Below, in pieces: positions 31,258 to 31,792 of a DNA stretch of 31,792 bases. Below the pieces are notes generated by a model. The model was given only the letters and a program-made list of their open reading frames with translations, was not told the DNA's origin and ran no database searches. The position numbers and the translations under genes were made by a program. Numbering within the stretch: the first letter of the stretch is position 1; the number at the start of each line of letters is the position of its first letter. Origin of the DNA: a bacterium (GTDB lineage Bacteria; SZUA-79; Acidulodesulfobacterales; Acidulodesulfobacteraceae); contig JAJYKQ010000006.1 of assembly GCA_021788495.1 (NCBI GenBank), positions 1 through 31,792 on the forward strand, written 5' to 3'.

Positions 31258-31792
31258 ATAATTTGGCTAAAATAATTTTAATTTTCAGACTTTGGTATCT
31301 ATCGATAATGTTATCAATTTTTTTATTAAATACAAGATTAATTAAAAAGTTTTCGGCTCCGTTTTTTATTTTCTCCGTTTTGCTGCTTTGCATCTTTTTA
31401 GCAAATTTTATAATATGTTTAAGTCCTGTATATGCCGCCGGTTTAAATCAAAAAAGATTGGCCGAAACCATAGTCTACGCTTCAAAAAAATACGGCATAC
31501 CGCTTCCTTTTTTTATTGCGGTTATGAAAGCCGAAAGCGGCTTTAACGTTATGGCTTTAAGTCCTAAAGGCGCGGTCGGGCTTATGCAGGTTATGCCCAA
31601 GACAGGCGAAGAAATGGATATTAACGTCGAAAATCCTGAATTAAACATTATTGCCGGCGCAAAGTATCTTCATTACTGCCTTAAACGTTTCGGCTTTAAA
31701 CCTATTACTGCTTTAGCCTGTTATAACGCAGGTCCAGATTCTGTCCGCACGGTATATATCAAAAACCGCCGCAAATTTATAATTCCGCCGTA
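31254..31792 (+). CDS. VirB1-like SLT lytic transglycosylase, 3'-truncated
   Basis: This open frame runs off the window end. Reading from ATG 31254, which overlaps the lipoprotein stop as ATGA, gives 179 codons. The N-terminus contains two hydrophobic segments (about 5-25 and 36-62), the second ending with a signal-like LSPVYAAG. It is followed by an Slt-type domain: IPLPFFIAVMKAESGFN with catalytic Glu94, [19 protein letters not shown], then YLHYCLKRFGFKPITALACYNAG. VirB1-type enzymes locally open peptidoglycan for assembly of the secretion apparatus. The call is supported by motifs and by operon position; the final residues are missing. Confidence 0.85.
   Translation, partial: MNNLAKIILIFRLWYLSIMLSIFLLNTRLIKKFSAPFFIFSVLLLCIFLANFIICLSPVYAAGLNQKRLAETIVYASKKYGIPLPFFIAVMKAESGFNVMALSPKGAVGLMQVMPKTGEEMDINVENPELNIIAGAKYLHYCLKRFGFKPITALACYNAGPDSVRTVYIKNRRKFIIPP

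Noticed and set aside
1..31792. tRNA, rRNA, CRISPR array, relaxase and integrase
   Set aside because: I looked for typical signatures by eye on both strands and found none I could support.

Overview
The window is AT-rich, gene-dense DNA from a motile, flagellated, diderm bacterium. MotA/MotB, a FlgJ-type rod protein fused to a lytic transglycosylase, DksA, PilZ and HDOD signalling proteins, a futalosine-pathway menaquinone enzyme (MqnC) and large hybrid kinases together resemble a deltaproteobacterial (Desulfobacterota-like) lineage. That assignment is inference from gene content, since no rRNA is present.

Positions 1-17648 are a motility and signalling block. It opens with the 3' part of flgK, then a 277-bp gap carrying palindromic repeats, then flgL, csrA and fliW (filament junction proteins plus the FliW-CsrA translational switch). 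A reverse-strand set follows: a degenerate GGDEF protein, an HDOD protein and a small accessory domain protein. Next come a small helical hypothetical gene and a PilZ-like gene (+), the stator pair motA-motB (-), a two-domain flgJ, fliI, mqnC, dksA, a single-domain response regulator, a 978-residue Rossmann-PAS-kinase-REC-REC-GGDEF hybrid, a second single-domain regulator and a YbgC-like hotdog thioesterase.

Positions 17649-31792 are a one-direction type IV secretion/conjugation operon: VirB2-like pilin, VirB3/TraL-like, VirB4/TraC ATPase, VirB5/TrbJ-like, VirB6/TrbL-like, VirB8-like, VirB10/TrbI, a MoxR/RavA-type AAA+ ATPase, VirD4/TraG coupling protein, a small membrane protein, VirB9/TrbG-like, a lipoprotein, and a VirB1-like lytic transglycosylase cut by the window end. 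No relaxase, integrase or VirB11 is visible. The MoxR-type ATPase occupies the place where virB11 often lies, between virB10 and virD4, and is start/stop-coupled to virD4.

Ahead of this operon lies an array of six half-sites spaced exactly 11 bp apart, with a PhoB/OmpR-type appearance. The array and the MoxR ATPase inside the secretion operon are the two most unusual observations. Others are an Asn/Leu-rich tail on CsrA, a 91-bp inverted-repeat element between flgK and flgL, and a degenerate cyclase module on the hybrid kinase.
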